Source of the DNA: JADCRZ01 sp031399065
GTDB taxonomy: Bacteria; Bacteroidota; Bacteroidia; Chitinophagales; Chitinophagaceae
Length of the DNA: 64,000 nt
Assembly: GCA_031399065.1 (NCBI GenBank)
Contig: JANNOM010000050.1
Coordinates: forward strand, 1-64,000
Reading direction: 5' to 3'
Shown piece after piece: positions 61,457 to 64,000 of this stretch (position 1 is the stretch's first letter; the number at the start of each line of letters is the position of its first letter). The position numbers and the translations under genes are program-made. The notes under the pieces were generated by a model. That model saw only the letters and a program-made list of their open reading frames with translations, ran no database searches and had not been told where the DNA came from.

Positions 61457-62035
61457 ATGGAACAACCAATTAAAGGTTACTCCTACGGGCAAGTAGGGCT
61501 ATCGCCGGTAACCAGTGCAGACTTGTATCTCCTAAAAAAAACCGTAATGTTTACGGAAGAAGACGAAAAGCATCTTGACCTGGCCGGTGATATATTAAAA
61601 GACCAGACAAATGCTATATTGGATGTATGGTACGGTTATGTAGGAAGCAATGAACATTTATTGCATTATTTTTCCAAAAATGAGCAACCCAACACAGAGT
61701 ATCTTACTGCTGTACGTGCAAGATTTTCGCAATGGATCCTGGATCTGTGTCAAAAACCATACGATCAGGACTGGTTGAATTATCAGCACGAGATTGCCTT
61801 ACGACACCACAGTACCAAAAAAAATAAAACGGATCATATAGATTCCGTTCCTATTATTCATTATCGTTACCTGGTGGCGTTTATTTTCCCGATCACCGCT
61901 ACAATTAAAGGCTTTTTATCGAATAAGGGCCACGATGTTGCCACCGTGGAAGCCATGCATGAAGCCTGGTTTAAAGCAGTAACGCTAACGGTAATCCTTT
62001 GGACTTACCCCTATATTAACCGTAACGAATTTTAA
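61457..62035 (+). CDS. Protoglobin-domain protein (cytosolic)
   Basis: 192 residues, a single-domain protoglobin. Signature elements: DILKDQTNAILDVWYGYV, DQDWLNYQHEIALRHHSTKKN with the predicted proximal heme His117 after Arg116, and IHYRYLVAFIFPI. It should bind heme and react with O2, CO or NO as a sensor or scavenger. No output domain is fused, which suggests a stand-alone carrier. It is the first gene of a run with an exported paralogue 21 bp downstream. Confidence 0.9.
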   Translation: MEQPIKGYSYGQVGLSPVTSADLYLLKKTVMFTEEDEKHLDLAGDILKDQTNAILDVWYGYVGSNEHLLHYFSKNEQPNTEYLTAVRARFSQWILDLCQKPYDQDWLNYQHEIALRHHSTKKNKTDHIDSVPIIHYRYLVAFIFPITATIKGFLSNKGHDVATVEAMHEAWFKAVTLTVILWTYPYINRNEF

Positions 62036-62056
62036 TACCTCCCAAATACTACAAAA

Positions 62057-62713
62057 ATGAAAAAGAAGTCACTTTTAACAACACTGGCTGCATGCATCAT
62101 TGTAACTGGTACTTATGCCCAGATTGCAAAAACGCCTCCCGGATACACATACGGTACACACCAGGTCGCTCAATCGCCTTTTAGTTTGAACGACCTTAAA
62201 CTGTTACAACAATCATTACTATTTGGAGAAGACGATATAAAGTACTTAAAGATGAGTCATGATATCCTGAAAGACCAGACAAATGATATATTGAATGTAT
62301 GGTATGGCTTTGTAGCTTCTACGCCACAATTGGTTTATTTCTTTGGCAACAAAACAACTGGAAAACCGGAAGGGGATTATCTGGCAAGAGTGAAAGAACG
62401 ATTTGCTTTGTGGATTTTACAAACGGCAGAAGCCAACTACGACCAAAATTGGCTGAACTACCAATATGAAATTGGGCTACGGCATTACTCCGCTAAGAAG
62501 AACAGAACCGACAACGTAAATTCCGTCCCCGTCATTTACTATCGCTACATACCGGCATTAACCATTCCCATTACCACTACGTTGAAACCATTTCTGGCAA
62601 AGAAAGGAGCGAGTGCAGATGATGTAGATAAAATGTATAATGCCTGGGTAAAATCGGTGCTATTACAATCTATCCTGTGGGGACAACCTTACATGAAGAA
62701 AGGTGATTTCTAA
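62057..62713 (+). CDS. Exported protoglobin-domain protein
   Basis: 218 residues. A signal peptide (MKKKSLLTTLAACIIVTGTYAQ) is followed by a protoglobin closely resembling the one upstream: DILKDQTNDILNVWYGFV, NWLNYQYEIGLRHYSAKKN (His143 proximal) and IYYRYIPALTIPI. Export of a protoglobin is unusual; the known ones are cytosolic sensors. Same operon as the cytosolic copy and DUF2024. The heme would have to be loaded in the periplasm. Confidence 0.88.
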   Translation: MKKKSLLTTLAACIIVTGTYAQIAKTPPGYTYGTHQVAQSPFSLNDLKLLQQSLLFGEDDIKYLKMSHDILKDQTNDILNVWYGFVASTPQLVYFFGNKTTGKPEGDYLARVKERFALWILQTAEANYDQNWLNYQYEIGLRHYSAKKNRTDNVNSVPVIYYRYIPALTIPITTTLKPFLAKKGASADDVDKMYNAWVKSVLLQSILWGQPYMKKGDF

Positions 62714-62808
62714 ACAAAAAATAGCAAAGGAACAGGAATGACCGGGTATTTTCTTTTACAACGAGTAATATCCGGTTGTTCTTATACTGTGTGGTAAAAC
62801 TTAAAAAA

Positions 62809-63072
62809 ATGAAAGTAGCCGTTTGGGATACATACGTAAAAAAGAACGATGGCGCTATCATGCATTTTGATATACTGGTGCCGGAGCAGGTAAAAGATGA
62901 AGACGCCATCCATAATTTTGGGAAAGAGTATTTAATGAGTAAAATGCAGGAAACACAAAAGCTGTCGTCAAAAGAGTGCCGCCTTTGCCATATTGAAGAA
63001 GCGTCACCTGAAATGATTGCTGCTATTGAACAAAAGGGTTATTATATTATTGAAATGCAGAATTGTTATTAA
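62809..63072 (+). CDS. DUF2024-family small protein
   Basis: 87 residues from the ATG at 62809 (an earlier in-frame start would fall in poor leader sequence). MKVAVWDTYVKKNDGAIMHFDILVP with ECRLCHIEEAS near the middle and GYYIIEMQNC at the end matches DUF2024. CxxC/His hints at a metal site. Function unknown; its place behind two protoglobins suggests a redox or gas-related role. Confidence 0.78.
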   Translation: MKVAVWDTYVKKNDGAIMHFDILVPEQVKDEDAIHNFGKEYLMSKMQETQKLSSKECRLCHIEEASPEMIAAIEQKGYYIIEMQNCY

Positions 63073-63081
63073 ACCGATACC

Positions 63082-63330
63082 ATGGATAAAAGAACTACGC
63101 TTCATTGCAATGAAACCTTTCTGGAAATGTTATTCAACTGCCAGAAAAACCATCAAAAAGTAGCTATGCTTTTAGATGTGAACGGATTGGTAAGGGCTGA
63201 GGGGATCATAAGCCATATACATTTAGATGCCAGCGTACCCTTTATTCGAATGAAGGGAGGTTTAAAAGTGGCTTTGTGTACCATTACGGCTTTAAATGGA
63301 ATTTTTTTACCGTCTTATTCTGAATGCTGA
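63082..63330 (+). CDS. Small hypothetical protein
   Basis: 82 residues, no signal peptide, mainly beta-like in composition (KVAMLLDVNGLVRAEGII, PFIRMKGGLKVALCTI). It starts 9 bp after the DUF2024 stop, so both are in the same operon as the protoglobins. No family recognised. Confidence 0.6.
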   Translation: MDKRTTLHCNETFLEMLFNCQKNHQKVAMLLDVNGLVRAEGIISHIHLDASVPFIRMKGGLKVALCTITALNGIFLPSYSEC

Positions 63331-63400
63331 TGGATAATAAAGTTACAAAAGCACGGCCTAATCGCCACTAAGCAATTGCTTCATCTTCGTATTACATTAG

Positions 63401-63408
63401 TATATTTG
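63401..63408 (+). promoter_or_regulatory. Possible -7 element before the MarR gene
   Basis: TATATTTG at 63401-63408 with a TTG at 63376-63378 (22-nt spacing, longer than usual). The MarR start lies 131 bp downstream. Confidence 0.35.
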
Positions 63409-63539
63409 ATATGATAGCCAGGTTTTGCCGGGAGGAGCTACTAAGAATATACTATCCGGAGGAAATTAAAGTTCCAAAAGAATGTATAATTACTCACATG
63501 AGGTGATGTCCGGCCTTTAGAATATTAAGTAAATTTAAA

Positions 63540-64000
63540 ATGTCTGTATTCAATCTTATACATCAAAATACCAATCTTGACAATAAAATTACGGCGGGTC
63601 TGGAACGATTATCCCAGGTATTCAGAATCTTGTTATGGGAGAAAGCAAAGGAACATGGGCTTAGTCCGATACAAGTACAATTACTGATCTTTATTAAACA
63701 TCATTCCGTTGAAAAAACAACGGTAAGTTATCTTTCAAAGGAGTTTAATGTAACAAAGCCTACCATCAGCGATTCAATTAAAATATTAGAGCAAAAGTAT
63801 TTAATCAAAAAGAAAGTCGACGGCATTGATACCCGCAGCTATACCATTAAATTGACAGCGGCCGGAAACAGGATAGTGGCAGGAACGGAAGATTTTGCCA
63901 ACCCGCTTACGCAACTAATTGTTCCATTCAGTGAGTCCGATAAAGTTACGTTATGGCAGGCTATTTCTACTCTTATTATACAACTTAACAAGATGCAGGT
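63540..64000 (+). CDS. MarR-family transcriptional regulator, 3' end outside window
   Basis: At least 153 residues from the ATG at 63540; the frame is open to the window edge. Winged-helix features are visible: LSPIQVQLLIFIKHHS, the recognition helix NVTKPTISDSIKILEQKYLIKKKVDGIDTRSYTIKLTAAG. It follows the protoglobin run and may control it, for example in response to oxidants or phenolic compounds, but no operator dyad was seen. Confidence 0.9.
   Translation, partial: MSVFNLIHQNTNLDNKITAGLERLSQVFRILLWEKAKEHGLSPIQVQLLIFIKHHSVEKTTVSYLSKEFNVTKPTISDSIKILEQKYLIKKKVDGIDTRSYTIKLTAAGNRIVAGTEDFANPLTQLIVPFSESDKVTLWQAISTLIIQLNKMQ

Noticed and set aside
63411..63509. 32-aa ORF right after the TATATTTG before the MarR gene
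   Set aside because: Its ATG lies two bases after the presumed -7 element, so it could hardly be transcribed from it.

Overview
The window looks like a chromosomal piece of a Bacteroidota bacterium, probably of the Chitinophagaceae/Sphingobacteriia side. The reasons are the AT-rich DNA, TTTG/TAnnTTTG promoters, sparse Shine-Dalgarno sites, two proteins with type IX secretion C-terminal tails, several exported proteins with Bacteroidota-style signal peptides, HxlR/AraC regulators and a Bacteroidota-type tyrosine recombinase. No rRNA, tRNA or CRISPR array was seen.

Region 1 (1-23.6 kb) is a stress and metal-homeostasis neighbourhood. It holds an alpha/beta hydrolase (cut by the window edge), a quinone-reductase-like flavoprotein, a pyruvate kinase lacking the C-terminal domain, DUF998 and HdeD-type membrane proteins, an AraC regulator, an SDR enzyme, BON-domain proteins, two P2-type ATPases, an Acg-like nitroreductase, a universal stress protein, DUF3347, a beta-flower-like protein and a CPH-type heavy-metal ATPase. 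The inventory resembles dormancy/hypoxia regulons such as mycobacterial DosR. Among the intact genes lie dead copies of a nitroreductase, a BON protein and an outer-membrane barrel.

Region 2 (about 23.6-38.5 kb) is a genomic island. A tyrosine integrase lies next to a 70-bp sequence that recurs perfectly at the right end. There the same integrase module is repeated with nearly its whole coding region deleted. Cargo on the plus strand: a CoiA-like nuclease split at an A9 run, a nucleoside-deaminase-like protein, and an exported cyclodeaminase-like protein followed by an exported amidohydrolase. Cargo on the minus strand: YefM-YoeB, a HExxH zincin with a Cys-rich tail, a PIN-like protein split from its probable C-terminal part at an A10 run, an HTH-like protein, a broken gene and a HEPN-like protein. 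This minus-strand block is the best candidate for an undescribed defence or toxin system.

Region 3 (38.5-46.9 kb) holds small regulator/enzyme pairs: HxlR with a RibD/DHFR-like reductase, AraC with an SDR and an Atu4866-like lipoprotein, and HxlR with a flavodoxin-SnoaL fusion. It also has a beta-helix glycosidase-like lipoprotein, a carbonic anhydrase next to a dead bestrophin channel gene, and other debris.

Region 4 (46.9-64 kb) looks more like core genome. It has two T9SS-exported proteins, a plus-strand run of three exported hydrolases (DUF885, amidohydrolase, Xaa-Pro aminopeptidase), a lipoprotein, DinB, SDR plus NeuD-type acyltransferase, and a class I glutamine amidotransferase. It ends with a strong promoter driving two tandem protoglobins, one of them with a signal peptide, then DUF2024, a small protein and a MarR regulator cut by the window end.
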